This document shows, piece after piece, positions 45,060 to 55,799 of a DNA stretch of 64,000 bases (the stretch's first letter is position 1; every line of letters starts with the position of its first letter). Below the pieces are notes generated by a model that was not told where the DNA came from, searched no databases, and saw only the letters and a program-made list of their open reading frames with translations. The translations under genes and the position numbers were made by a program. The DNA is from Tridacna crocea (taxonomy: Eukaryota > Mollusca > Bivalvia > Cardiida > Cardiidae). The DNA lies in NCBI GenBank assembly GCA_943736015.1, contig OX031062.1, positions 56,160,962-56,224,961 on the forward strand, given 5' to 3'.

Positions 45060-45690
45060 ATATGATTTCATCACATAACCTCCCTTACTTTCCGTGTAAT
45101 ATACTTATACTAATTTACTTATATTATATTCCATGTGTCTATTTTTAGAAATGTTATGGGTAAAGAAATGTCGTAATTGAAGTTTTGGGGAATTATTTCC
45201 CCGTCAAAGTGAATATATTCCTCCTACCGGAAATCTGGAACTACTTTTTTTTTTTTTACTTGGCTAGAAATAGAATAAAAGTGGCATTCGTTGACAAAAT
45301 AATCAGAGGAAATACATTATACATAAGTTATTTCATCATGCCTTAGGGCACTCGTCATTTTCGCATACCTTTTCCCTTTTCGGCAAATATTTCCCGATAT
45401 TAACCATAAGGCGATGAAATAAACATCTTATACATGTTTGATGTCGCGATTATGCAATGTCACTTTTGACGTCATTTTGTACGTAGTGATTATTTGTGAA
45501 TGGGTTTTATGGATATTACAGCGATTTCATCTATAAATAAATGGCTGTGCATGGCCTAAGCTACAGTTTTGAAAATATCATGTGATTAAGAAATAATCTG
45601 ACATTCGTTGGCGTTGGAGATAAAATTTCATTAAATTCGCCAAGAAAAAAGTGTTAATAAGCTCGCCAAAAGCACGCTAAAGGTAGATCT
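45060..45690 (+). repeat. Dispersed repeat, longest copy
   Basis: cacataacctcccttacttt to 'aataagctcgccaaaagcac', matching 25215-25575 at both ends, with about 270 bp more in the middle. Confidence 0.6.
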
Positions 45691-46059
45691 AGTGGACCCG
45701 TTATAGAAAACAACTTTTTCCACTGTAATACTATTCTACAATATTTGCTATGTATTATTGTACTACTTTAACCGAGGCACTTTTTCCTTTTTTCTTACTT
45801 AGAATTATCATTTGTAAATCTAAAAACCGCTCTGTATTCTCATTACAAAGGGGAATAAATAATTACCTCCCTTTTCTGGAAACTAGCAAAAGTATCAATA
45901 TATAATTTCAAGATAGACATCAAAGGAATTTCTGGTCGGTTAAAAATGTGCAAATGTATTATATCTACATAGATCTGTATTTATTAACCATCAAGACCAC
46001 GGACACCACACACTATTTCTTTCCTTGGATTGATATTAGGCATTGAGACAGGATTCATT

Positions 46060-46205
46060 CCCTCCTCACAACCGAACACTGCTATTTCGGAGAAAAAGCC
46101 GGCGGCTTGGGAAGAATATTCCGAAAAACTTGTAAAAGAATCGCTATCAAAGCATCGGTAGGTGCATTGGCCACTATAAATGATGATGAAAATGTCATTA
46201 AACAC
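46060..46205 (-). repeat. SINE-like conserved segment, inverse
   Basis: On the plus strand, agccggcggcttgggaagaa, tattccgaaaaacttgtaaa and ggtgcattggccactataaa match the 42095 segment. Confidence 0.5.
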
Positions 46206-46291
46206 AAACATACGACCGAACAGACAAATCGAAACCGGTTGAGATTTTGTATCTGGCACTGACAGGATTAACCCTTATTCGGCTAAATAAA

Positions 46292-46510
46292 CTAACTCAT
46301 TACCAAACACCAGAACTTTAGGTTTGGCCAAACTGAAGGCATTTGCAGGCGACAAAATGCAAGTGACTGAAAATTTGAAATTTGTTTTGTGAAGGGTAGA
46401 ATACATTGTGGGAAAATGAGAAAATGTTGGTTACCAGCATTTCCTCCTTTTCCCACTATGTTTTCTAAAGGTTTCTTTCTTCTTCTTTCCATTGTTTGGT
46501 AATGGGTTAA
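46292..46510 (+). repeat. T1 palindromic MITE
   Basis: taactcattaccaaacacca to ggtaatgggttaa. Centre gtgggaaaatgagaaaatgt, tggttaccagcatttcctcc. The right arm is shortened (tcttcttctttcc). Confidence 0.82.
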
Positions 46511-46557
46511 ATGAAACATTACAGCTAACATTAAAAGCCCAAATTTTGTTTTTAATA

Positions 46558-46665
46558 GTAATTTGTCAGGAGAAAATATCTCCTTGTCGGACAGTGTAGA
46601 CCCAAAATCAAACTACATGTTTCATGCAGTTTGATTTTGATCTTCATTCTCCGCGAAAGGCCCTT
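46558..46665 (+). repeat. T2 hairpin element, partial
   Basis: cggacagtgtagacccaaaa, tcaaactacatgtttcatgc, agtttgattttgatcttc; the stem is kept by compensating changes. Confidence 0.62.
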
Positions 46666-46908
46666 GCATGGCTATTACCAGCCAAGGGTTATGTCTTAAT
46701 GATCAATTTATGGTTCGACTCGCCATTCTTGTTATGGTATTTGTTATGTTATTTGTAACCGTTTGTCAAGAGTGTTAACCACCCCAAAGAAGAAAGAAGA
46801 CGTTAAAGAATATCATGGAAAAAGAAGAGAAAATGGCGATATTCAGTTTCTTCTTCTCCTCCTTCTAATATTTTCAATCTACTAACAAACAAATCCCAAT
46901 ATATTAGT

Positions 46909-47170
46909 CCTTTTTTTTTTCTTTTTTTTTCGACTGCGAATAGCATGGGTTGAATTTGGACCCGTGTAAAATAGTATAGGATTTGGAAAGAAAAGTCCAT
47001 CTTGCAACTTGAAGAAAGGTGAATACGTATGGGGAAGCTTTAATTTCCTTTTTCTTTTTTAATTTTTTCGACTGCAAATAGCATGGCTTGAATTTGGACC
47101 TGTGTAAAATCGTACAGGATTTGAAAGAAAAAACGTCTATATTGCAACTTGAGTAAGGTGAAAACGTATG
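46909..47170. repeat. Direct tandem duplication, ~125-bp units
   Basis: tcgactgcgaatagcatggg, ttgaatttggacccgtgtaa (46929) is repeated as tcgactgcaaatagcatggc, ttgaatttggacctgtgtaa (about 47069). Each unit follows a T-rich tract and ends gaatacgtatggg / gaaaacgtatggc. Confidence 0.8.
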
Positions 47171-47267
47171 GCAAACTTTTCATTTTTCCTTGACCAAGAT
47201 CAGCCAGCACGTATATACAGTTTAATCTTCGTCTTCTTTATTCAATACCTAATCAATCGTTAAAATC

Positions 47268-47575
47268 TGTACCAAACACGTGCATTTTCGACTCGTCCAA
47301 ACTGAACGCATTTTCAGACGACAAACTAAATGTCTCACGAATGATGGCATTTGTTTCAGAAGAAAGTAAAAAACATAGTGGGATACAATAAATCAAACGA
47401 GATAGGAGAAGTGAATTCGTTTATCTATTAAAATCAATTAAGCGTGGTAGTGGTTACTTTACAACTCACGTATGTCCACACTTTCAATGTCCTGATCGTA
47501 TCACTTTTTCCCACAATGTTTTCAAAAGGATTTTTGTTCATAGCCGCTTGAACTTGAGACTGTTTGGAATTCTAA
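47268..47575 (+). repeat. T1 element with ~110 bp of foreign sequence at its centre
   Basis: Left arm accaaacacgtgcattttcg, cagacgacaaactaaatgtc, aaaaaacatagtgggat; right arm tttttcccacaatgttttca, aaaggatttttg. The normal palindrome is replaced by about 47397-47507. Confidence 0.65.
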
Positions 47576-47608
47576 ACATTACTAATTAAAAAGATGATAA
47601 CTGCATCC

Positions 47609-47840
47609 TTAACTTTTTATTAAACGACAAAAAATTATAGACATGTCCAAATTGAAAGCATTTGCAGATGACAAAATGAATGTGGCTCCAAAATTGAAAT
47701 TTATTTTGGGAAGGGTAGAAAACATTGTGGGAAAAAGGAGAAAATGCTGGTAACCAGCATTTTCTCCTTTTCCCACAATGTTTTCAAAAGGCTTCTTTCT
47801 CAGGATCGTGAAAAGTCGGGATTGTGTGGTAAAAACTTAA
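47609..47840 (+). repeat. T1 palindromic MITE, 115 bp past the GPCR stop
   Basis: TTAA at 47609-47612 and 47837-47840; centre ggaaaaaggagaaaatgctg, gtaaccagcattttctcc. It probably lies in or just after the GPCR 3' UTR. Confidence 0.88.
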
Positions 47841-47954
47841 AATAGATTACTTCCGGTTTTTTTTATGAATGGTTAGTTTTCGACTTAGACATATCCACAC
47901 CCTCTGGCAGCATCACCTTTGGCCTATAGATAAGAATAGATAAATTATCCAGAC

Positions 47955-49526
47955 TTAATCGTAGCGGGCGGTAGTAATACTGTTTCTGCTATTTCCGTGG
48001 CGCTTCTTAAATCGTCCACGTCGTCTGCTAAGCCCCAACATAATTCGGAATTTTCGTCTAAAGTTAGCATTGCACAGGGGATATAGGAAAGGATTTAACG
48101 TGGAATTGAGATAGCCGACCCAGGTCATTGCCAGCAATAACCCTTGGTCGATACAACCGTCACAGAATGCCACAACCAAAAATAGGATGAAATATGGAAG
48201 AAAGCAAACGGTAAAAGCACCCATAATTACGCCCAGTTGTCTAGCTGCCTTGATTTCTTTAGTTAGAGCAGAACTCTGACGTATAGTTTTTATTCGATCT
48301 TTTAGGTTTAACATTGTAGAACCACGTCTGGATCGTCGATCCCGGAATACAAATACGTTTCTCTGAGGTTTGTTCTCCTTTTTGCAAGAACTAACCGTGG
48401 TATCAAGGATTGTCTCTGCTTCTCGGATCCTTTTTAAACCGCTTATAAGTGAATATTTCTCCCTATCTTTGGCTTTTACACGCTTGTCCTCCGCGCTCGA
48501 ACACGAGCTCATCGGTGTGCTAGGTGAGGAGACTGAACTGTCCCCTTGCAGTGTAGCTGCTGTGTTTATGATGATATGACTTGGTTTCTTTGAAGGAACT
48601 ACTGATATCTCCTCGTAAAAATATCGCTCTACCTTTTCCGTTTCTTCGTCAATAACACTTTCGTCATAGACATATTCCACCTTTATTCTTTCACCCGGAC
48701 CTGTATGTCGTAATTCTAGAGGGTTATTAGGATTGGCGGAATTCGGTGATAAAAGATGTAATGGATTGTTTTCTTGTTTTGACTTGTGAGAAAATTTCAT
48801 TCCAAAATAACCTTTTTGTCGATGTCTGTGTCCATGGTGATTAGCAGACGACAGGTCATACAGCGTAATCTCGTTTGCAACGTTAGTTGATGTGTAACTA
48901 TCCACGTGCATACTGTTATTATCAGAATTAGTGTCAAGGTTTTGGTCGCTGTATGACATGTCCTCTTGACAGTTGAAAGAATTCGTTGCTGGAATGTAAG
49001 AGTTGCTATTCTTCACGTTTCTTTGACCTAATTCAAGTTCTGAACGTTTTCGAATTTCTTGAAATATTTTCCAATATAGAGCGTACATGATTGCAAGTGG
49101 TAAATAAAAATTAAAGAAGGCGGTGATAATTTTAAGTGCACTATTTTTCGCGTATTCCGTGTCACACGTGTCAGATGGCACCGTCCGAACACCTCCGTGA
49201 AAAAAATGGTGCCAGCCAGCGATTGGTATGATCCAAAGTGACGACACAAGCCATACAAAAGTGATCATAAACACGGCACGTTTTTTCGTTCTTTTTCTGA
49301 TATATTTCAATGGTGAAGTTACTGACCAATATCTATCTAGACTGAGTATGAACAGGTTTAATATAGATGCTGTGCTTGCAGTGTAGTCGATACCAATCCA
49401 GATCTGACAGACGGCAATACCAAACAGCCAATCCTTGGTGAAAATGTAGACGGTACTGATCGGCATCACAAAGAGTCCAACGATTAGATCAGCAATAGCC
49501 AAACTGACGATGAACATGTTACTGAC
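47955..49526 (-). CDS. Histamine H1-like class A GPCR, last coding exon
   Basis: The exon starts at 49526 after a textbook acceptor (long T tract then GCAG, 49527 upward) and ends at the stop at 47955: 523 residues from TM2 to the C-terminus. TM1 and the N-terminus are on upstream exon(s), not found. Visible: TM2 SNMFIVSLAIADLIVG; TM3 with the amine-binding Asp in WIGIDYTASTAS; DRYWSV; TM5 KIITAFFNFYLP; a very long third loop (about 250 aa); TM6 FTVCFLPYFILF; TM7 WVGYLNSTLNPFLYPLC. TM5 TxxxN and TM7 GYxNSTLNP match histamine H1 receptors better than muscarinic ones (from memory). Odd: the usual TM6 Trp (CWxP) is Phe. It is expected at the plasma membrane, Gq-type by analogy. The ligand is inferred, not shown. 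Confidence 0.88.
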   Translation of the reverse strand, partial: VSNMFIVSLAIADLIVGLFVMPISTVYIFTKDWLFGIAVCQIWIGIDYTASTASILNLFILSLDRYWSVTSPLKYIRKRTKKRAVFMITFVWLVSSLWIIPIAGWHHFFHGGVRTVPSDTCDTEYAKNSALKIITAFFNFYLPLAIMYALYWKIFQEIRKRSELELGQRNVKNSNSYIPATNSFNCQEDMSYSDQNLDTNSDNNSMHVDSYTSTNVANEITLYDLSSANHHGHRHRQKGYFGMKFSHKSKQENNPLHLLSPNSANPNNPLELRHTGPGERIKVEYVYDESVIDEETEKVERYFYEEISVVPSKKPSHIIINTAATLQGDSSVSSPSTPMSSCSSAEDKRVKAKDREKYSLISGLKRIREAETILDTTVSSCKKENKPQRNVFVFRDRRSRRGSTMLNLKDRIKTIRQSSALTKEIKAARQLGVIMGAFTVCFLPYFILFLVVAFCDGCIDQGLLLAMTWVGYLNSTLNPFLYPLCNANFRRKFRIMLGLSRRRGRFKKRHGNSRNSITTARYD

Positions 49527-49592
49527 CTGCAAAAAGAAAAAAAAAATCAATCAGGAAAATCTCATCAAATATTGGAAAGTATCCATGAAAGA

Positions 49593-49795
49593 CCTTGGTC
49601 TGTCTTCACCAACCATTCTTCAGACCGTTCTTAGCCTTATTTTTCAGAATTTCATCAGTGTGAAAGTAGCAGAACTTCTGATTGGCTAAACCATTTGGTT
49701 TAGCCAATCAGAAGCTCTGTTACTTTCACAGTCAGAAAATCTTGAAGAATAAGACTATGAGCGTTCCTAAGAGTGGTTGCTGAATACCGACCTAG
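49593..49795. repeat. H hairpin MITE in the GPCR intron
   Basis: tgtcttcaccaaccattctt to aagagtggttgctgaatacc. Centre ttctgattggctaaaccatt, tggtttagccaatcagaa. About 65 bp upstream of the GPCR exon acceptor. Confidence 0.85.
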
Positions 49796-49935
49796 GGTCC
49801 GTCTCCACCAACCTTTCTTAAGAACATTGTAGTCTTATTTCCAATTTATTTTTTGTACATTTTTAAGCGACACACCTCCTGATTGGCTAAACCAAATGGT
49901 TTAACTAATAAGACGTTGTGTAACTGTGAAAAATG
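49796..49935. repeat. H hairpin MITE, truncated, abutting the previous copy
   Basis: gggtccgtctccaccaacct, then tcctgattggctaaaccaaa and tggtttaactaataagacg; the right arm is lost. The second back-to-back pair of H copies in the window. Confidence 0.72.
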
Positions 49936-49992
49936 GTGAATATTGACACATGCTGACTTGGTTTATGTTATATTTCAGATCCATATAACACC

Positions 49993-50160
49993 CCGCAAAA
50001 GAGGCTTTTGAAAACATTGATGAGAAAGGAGTAAATGCTGCTGACTACCATTTTTTTTCCTTTTAAGATAATGCTTTCCACTATATAAATCTCAGTTATT
50101 TCATTTTGTGTAACATTTGATCTTGCCTGCAAATGCTCTAATTTTAGAGTCTTAAATTTT
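49993..50160 (-). repeat. T1 palindromic MITE, decayed
   Basis: gaggcttttgaaaacattga, tgagaaaggagtaaatgctg, cttgcctgcaaatgctctaa, tagagtcttaaattttgtta; abuts the next T1. Confidence 0.68.
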
Positions 50161-50355
50161 GTTAACCCTTTACTGCACAATTCCCAGGAGAAAGCTTTTC
50201 AAAATATTGCAGGAAAATGAGAAAATGCTGGCAACCACCATTTTCTCCTTTTCCAACAATTCTTGCAACCCTGTTATAGAAATCATCATTTGAGCTAGAT
50301 TTAATTTGTCGTCTGCAAATGCTTTAACTTTTAGAGTCTAAATTTTCTGTCGCCA
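50161..50355 (-). repeat. T1 palindromic MITE
   Basis: ttaaccctttactgcacaat, gcaggaaaatgagaaaatgc, accattttctccttttccaa, gtcgtctgcaaatgctttaa, ttttctgtcgcc. The right terminus has diverged. Confidence 0.78.
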
Positions 50356-50712
50356 GACAAAACGGTTACGACACTTCAGCGGTGTCCCAAAATATTAATT
50401 GCTGAAACTGTCATTCATTTCAATTGGGAAAATCTCAGTACGTGACAAGAAAATGTCACTCGAGTGCCATTATTGATTTGGATAGGTTTAATTAAAACTT
50501 TTTTTCTCCGATGGAACTCTTCCCCCTTCGTTGATATACGCCAGTACAGTCCCGAGGATAAATATGGCCTTTTTCTTTTTTACCACTATTATGAGTGTGA
50601 CCTATATATGGGCCATGTTCTGTTAAAGGGGATCTCTTTGAAAAGTGAGCTTTGGCCGTAATATGACTGAAATATGTTGAAAGTGGTGTAAAATCCCATA
50701 TGAGAAATGGGT

Positions 50713-50940
50713 TTAACCCCTCACCAAACAATCCCAGTTTTTTACGACCCTGAGATAGAAGCCTGTTGAAATAGTTTAGGAAAAGGAGAAAATCCTGATA
50801 ACCAGCATTTTCTCCTTTTTCCACAATGTTTTCTACCCTGCTGGAAATAAATATCATTTTTTAAGTTACGCATATTTAGTTGTCTGCAAGTTCTTTCAAT
50901 TTGGATGAGTCTAAAATTTTGTCGTTTGGTAAATAGTTAA
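50713..50940 (-). repeat. T1 palindromic MITE, complete
   Basis: TTAA at 50713-50716 and 50937-50940. Centre ggaaaaggagaaaatcctga, taaccagcattttctcc. Confidence 0.87.
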
Positions 50941-51326
50941 GGAATAGTTCAGGTTAACGAATTATTCAATTAAGATATGTCTAATTATATATTTTACGTT
51001 AGATAATATTACGACAAAAGAGAAAATTGTCTATGGTGAGCAATTTCAACTTCACCACATGTTTTTCCTATGTGTCTGTGACCGATGCCGCCTTTTTTTG
51101 TATAGAATCCGAAACAATTTCGTTGAGAATAAATTTCTTCCGGCAACCCGAAGTTTCTGTTTTCCTGTTTTACAAGCAGTGGTACGGTTTAAATCAGGAC
51201 CTCACAGACATGGAGGCGCGCTTGTCTTTAGCAAGCAGTAATCTGAATCTCTAAAGTAATGGCGTAATTGAATATACCTTTTTTCAATATGGAAAAACAG
51301 CGGAAATGTTGCTATTTTGTGGTTGT

Positions 51327-51563
51327 TTAACTCTTTACAAAAAGAAAATTTTTTTGGACTAGTCTAGTCCAAATAGAAACTATTTGTAGACGACAAAATA
51401 GATGTGACTCAAGAATTGAAATCTGATTTGAAAAGGGTAGAAAACATTGTTGGAAAATGAGAAAATGCTGGTACCAGCATTTTCTCCTTTTCCTACAATG
51501 TTTTTAAAAGCTTTCTTTCTCAAGGTCGTCAAAAGTCGGGATTGTATTGTAAAGACTTTTTAA
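51327..51563 (+). repeat. T1 palindromic MITE, complete
   Basis: TTAA at 51327-51330 and 51560-51563. Centre tggaaaatgagaaaatgctg, gtaccagcattttctcc. A small duplication, gactagtctagtcc, lies in the left arm. Confidence 0.85.
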
Positions 51564-51726
51564 GGGTAGACGATGAAAAATATTTAATGGTGCAAAGAGT
51601 AGCCTGCACAGTTCATATAATCTGATCTTAATCTACACGTCTGCCTACCTAGTTTTATTTCGAATCAGCCCTTTGAGCGATGAATAGATTAAGCTCGACT
51701 TCTTCAGACTAGTATATTTGACCCAT

Positions 51727-51955
51727 GCTCTTTGTAAAGAGGGCTTAGGGTTCAACCCCATAGTTCGGTCAACCCCATACTTCGGTCAACCCCATACTTC
51801 GGTCCAACAGGGCTTAATACAACTGCAACAGCTATCGACCCTGGCGAAGACTCGCACACAAGGACCATGTCAGTAGGTCTGTGCAAATTGCGCAGGCTGA
51901 CCTGGGTCGATACTTTTCCCAGATGCATTAAGCCTCCTTTTCACAGATTAATGCT
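51727..51955 (+). repeat. G element carrying a 17-bp minisatellite
   Basis: atgctctttgtaaagagggc at the left; aggctgacctgggtcgatac and gatgcattaagcctcctttt at the right. At 51753-51804 ttcggtcaaccccatac is repeated about three times, unlike any other G copy here. Confidence 0.75.
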
Positions 51956-52204
51956 CATTTCTTTATTCTACATATTTTCATGTTGTAAATTTTTTAATTA
52001 AATCATGCTGATTATCGTTAAATCACATGAAAATAATTTAGTTTTAAGTAGGTATGATCTTCAACCGAGGAACGCCCCCATTTTTTTTTTATTATTTTAT
52101 AGACAATTAATCCCATACCGGAATTAACCTTCCAGTGGCAGGATTAAGAAAATTATAGGATATCAAGTCTGAGTCATTAATCATGAGTTATTCAAAGGCC
52201 AGCA

Positions 52205-52400
52205 GGGTCCATATTTATAAACCATTCTTAAGAACATCCTTTGTCTCATCCTTCAGAATTTCTTCATTGTGAAAGTAATAGAACGTCTGATTGGCTAAAC
52301 CAAATGGTTTAGCCAATCAGAAGTTCTGTTACTTTCAGTCAGAAACCCTTGAAGAATGAGGCAAAGAATATTCTTAAGAATGATTGGTGAATACGGACCC
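52205..52400. repeat. H hairpin MITE
   Basis: agggtccatatttataaacc to attggtgaatacggaccc. Centre tgattggctaaaccaaatgg, tttagccaatcaga. Confidence 0.85.
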
Positions 52401-52731
52401 TGGGCTCGGTTTCATGAAATTTAAATACTTAAAAACTTAATAAAATCTAAGTCTTTTATTTTGCTCAAATCCCCTAACAGATTCATTTTCCAACTTAAGT
52501 TGAGCTAGGATATTTTGAAAGGAAAACAAAAAAGAATATTTCATTTGAATATATGGCGTATTGATACACATAGATTTTTAATGTATTAAATGCATTCTAA
52601 ATACTTATACAGTATGTAGGGTGATTTTTGCGACGTGGAAATTTTTACGACTTCGCAAACTTTTCTGTTCGTGTATTTTACCACGAGTATACCAACAGAT
52701 AACGAGTATCTTGAATTCGTAAATATTTTAG

Positions 52732-52930
52732 AGGTTTTTATTCACAAACCTTTCTTAAGAACGTTCTTAGTCTTATCCTTCAAGATTTCAACAGTGTGAA
52801 AGTAACAGACCTTCTGATTGGCTAAACCGAATGGTTTAGCCAATCAGAAGTTCTGTTACTTTCACAGTCAGAAAATCTTGAAGAGCAAGACAAAGAATGT
52901 TCTTTACAATGGTTGGTGATTACGGACCCT
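52732..52930. repeat. H hairpin MITE
   Basis: gaggtttttattcacaaacc to ggttggtgattacggaccc. Centre attggctaaaccgaatggtt, tagccaatcag; both arms well kept. Confidence 0.85.
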
Positions 52931-52944
52931 AATCGCAGAATCTC

Positions 52945-53290
52945 TGTAATCGGTAATTTGCAAACTTTTCGGCACTCGTATATACCCGTCTTTACAGTAT
53001 CTATTTTATAATCAACATTTGTCGTTTAAAAAATATGAAAATACAAGTACAATGTTCTACTACATTAATAAAAAAAAAACACTCAAACATAAAACGGAAT
53101 GTATATCATAGGTAAATTTCTGATCATAAAATGTCTGTAATCGGTCATTTGCAAACCTGTCGATACTCGTATATATCCGTGTATATTTGTCGTTTAAAAA
53201 CTATGAAAATACATGTACAGTGTTCCACAACATTAAAAAAATACACTCGAACATAAGTCGAAATGTATGTCATACGTAAAGGGTCCCTTT
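52945..53290. repeat. Direct tandem duplication, ~160-185-bp units
   Basis: ctgtaatcggtaatttgcaa (52943) and ctgtaatcggtcatttgcaa (53133); each is followed by actcgtatata, tttgtcgtttaaaaa and cactc(a/g)aacataa. The first unit has about 27 extra bp. Confidence 0.8.
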
Positions 53291-53594
53291 CTAAGGTCAG
53301 CGTTTGATCTATATTCCTGTTTTCCTGCATGAAATCTAATTTTCTCGGGGAGCAATAACCGACATCTACTTTTTGCCTCACGATGGCGGGGCAATCATGA
53401 CAGTTTTCGCTCTGGTGGTGCTTTTTATTAGTCGTCTTGCTAATAGATCTTTTCATAGGCTGGTACATGGTTAACGAGACGAAAAGGCCGTGCTTTAGAA
53501 ATGTTCAGCATTCTCTGCTTATACAAAGATTATCTTGTCACTCAGGGGTTTGTCAGAGGTCAAGGTTTTAGGAACTGCATCCTATACTTGGCCT

Positions 53595-53895
53595 ATAACA
53601 CACAAAAATGGCCATTCGGATATTTGCGTAAATTGTCGTCTTGGATCAGTCAGCGCACTCCGAGCGGACTAATGCCAAACGACAATTTTTATTCTTATGT
53701 GATTTTTTTTGTTTTTGTGCGTAAGTAACACAGTATACAGCCAAAGGAATTTCATTTTGATCTAAAAACTCAGTCATAAACAACAAAGCTTTATATCGTG
53801 ATTTTCAGTATGGCCTGTAACACGCTAAAAGGTGCATTCGGACATTTGCGTAGGCTAATTCGAGACGCCACTTTACGGCTACATTAGATTTTTCC
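53595..53895. repeat. Y element, partly deleted
   Basis: aaaatggccattcggatatt, tgcgtaaattgtcgtcttgg, atcagtcagcgcac; then ggcctgtaacacgctaaaag, cattcggacatttgcgtagg and gacgccactttacggctaca. The central palindrome of the second half is missing. Confidence 0.65.
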
Positions 53896-54779
53896 CACGC
53901 TGTCACTGTGTTATTCAGCTATTGTTCTTCAAGTACACAAGACATATCCGACATGCCCGATCTACTTCAAATATTCACATTTTTTTTCAGAGAGCATAAC
54001 ACAGCCAACACAATGCGGCCATCTTGTCATGCAAGTATGTAAGCGGAAAGTCAGAAAAAAAACAGTAATTTAGAAATAGATTGACTTTTGATCTTCAAGG
54101 ACACACGGAAGGAAAGACACACGGCCTGACGGACGCGTGGATAGACAGGGTAATTACAATATGCCCTCGAAAACATTCGTTTTGCGGTGGTATAAAAATG
54201 ACATAGAAATGCAATGCAGGCAAAAAGAGACTTTCAGAGGAAGTCGAGCACGCATTTTCCCTTTTTTCCCCTTTAAGATTTTGAAGAGGGACAGGCGACA
54301 AATAAGGTGACCTTCAAAGGATGAAAATCAACTCGGACAAATTTAAAAGAAATAAGGAAATTCTCTCTCACAATCGTTAAAACACGTGATTGTTTGATGA
54401 ATTTTTAACTGATACTGCAATCGTCATGCTTGGATATCATGTTAGTGCAGCCATGTTTCATTTCCTGTAACCTTGGCTTGGAAATACTATAAAAGATATA
54501 CAATTTTCAGGATCAAACAAGTACAAATATACAATAAAATATGTATTTTTAATAATCACCCTCAAATAAACGCGGTACTAAATCTTTTACAGAACAAAGC
54601 TGTAGAGGAAAATTGTACTTGAGATCTGCTCTCTAATTTTATGGGTTTAACTTTCCGCAGGGTCATTTAAATAAAGAAACGTTTAAAAAAAGAAAGTTGC
54701 CAAACAGACAGACAGACTTACTAAAAAATAGTAAGCAATGATTTACTTTTATGACCTTAATCATCTTGAAGACAACACT

Positions 54780-54957
54780 AGTTCTGGCAACTCTGAAAAA
54801 GGGAGCTTTTCGTAACCAGCACTTTCTCCTTTTCCCACAATGCTTTCTAACCTTTCAGGGATAAATTTATAAAATCGTTTAATCCGCATTTAATTTGTTG
54901 CCTCGAAATACTTTCATTTTGGTAGCTCTAAAATTTTGTAGTCTTGTGAAGAGTTAA
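54780..54957 (-). repeat. T1 element, left-truncated
   Basis: The remnant centre gggagcttttcgtaaccagc, actttctccttttcccacaa is followed by tctaaaattttgtagtcttg and gaagagttaa. Confidence 0.7.
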
Positions 54958-55215
54958 AGCCATCTGAGTTGTTAATAAGCCCTGGGTTATCAAGCTCAAC
55001 GTGAGTGACTGTTTGTTGAAGTGAAGGTTGAATCGTGGTGTAGAGAATGTGCAGTCTGATATGAATTTACAGCGTCCTGGTTCAGGACCTCGCAAAGATT
55101 TCTTTACTTTGTTCAAAATTCACCTCGTTAGTTGAGACCGTAAAGATCCTATCATGCCTTGATCAATTTCTGTTGTCCAATTCACTCTGATCAAGTTAAT
55201 GCGTTTATTTTGTCG

Positions 55216-55443
55216 TTAATCCTTTAACAAACAATTCCTGGTTTTAGCGACCCTGAAGAAGAGGCCCTCTGAAAACATTGTGGGAAAAGAAGAAAATGCT
55301 GGTAACCAGCATTTTCTCCTTTTCCCACAATGTTTTCTACTTTTCCAACAAAGTTTCAATTTTTGACTTACATTTTATTTTGTCTTCTGCAAATGCTTTG
55401 AATTTTGAGAAGTCAAAAATTTTGTCGTTTGGTAAAGAGTTAA
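55216..55443 (-). repeat. T1 palindromic MITE, complete
   Basis: TTAA at 55216-55219 and 55440-55443. Centre gtgggaaaagaagaaaatgc, tggtaaccagcattttctcc. Confidence 0.88.
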
Positions 55444-55559
55444 GGGAAGAGTGACCTATATAATATTGAATTCAGTCTGTATTAGATTAATAGTAGCATC
55501 GCAAATGCAGAGTAGTTATGTTCTTTCAAAAGGCGGTTGAACGAACCTGAAAAAAATCA

Positions 55560-55790
55560 ACCCATGTCAGCCTATGCAGCTCGCCCAGGCTGACATCAAA
55601 ACCTCTTACTATTTGGTAAATTTTCTGCATGTTTAAGGACTCTTCTACATCAGGATCTAGTCGGTCGCTTGGCAAAATGCATTTTATTGATCCATAGTTA
55701 GATGACAACTGTTCTGTGCATTTAGATATTCATTGGCATCATGCATCAAGAGATGCATGATATCCCGTTCGCCAGAGCATTCGTCATATT
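55560..55790. repeat. G element, decayed
   Basis: ccatgtcagcctatgcagct, cgcccaggctgacatcaaaa, aattttctgcatgtttaagg, and the right end gatgcatgatatcccgttcg, ccagagcattcg. Confidence 0.6.
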
Positions 55791-55799
55791 TCTAAACCG

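Noticed and set aside
54095..54301. Minus-strand 68-aa frame near ggacgcgtggatagacaggg
   Set aside because: Resembles simple acagacgga-type repeat sequence; no supporting splice sites or domain.
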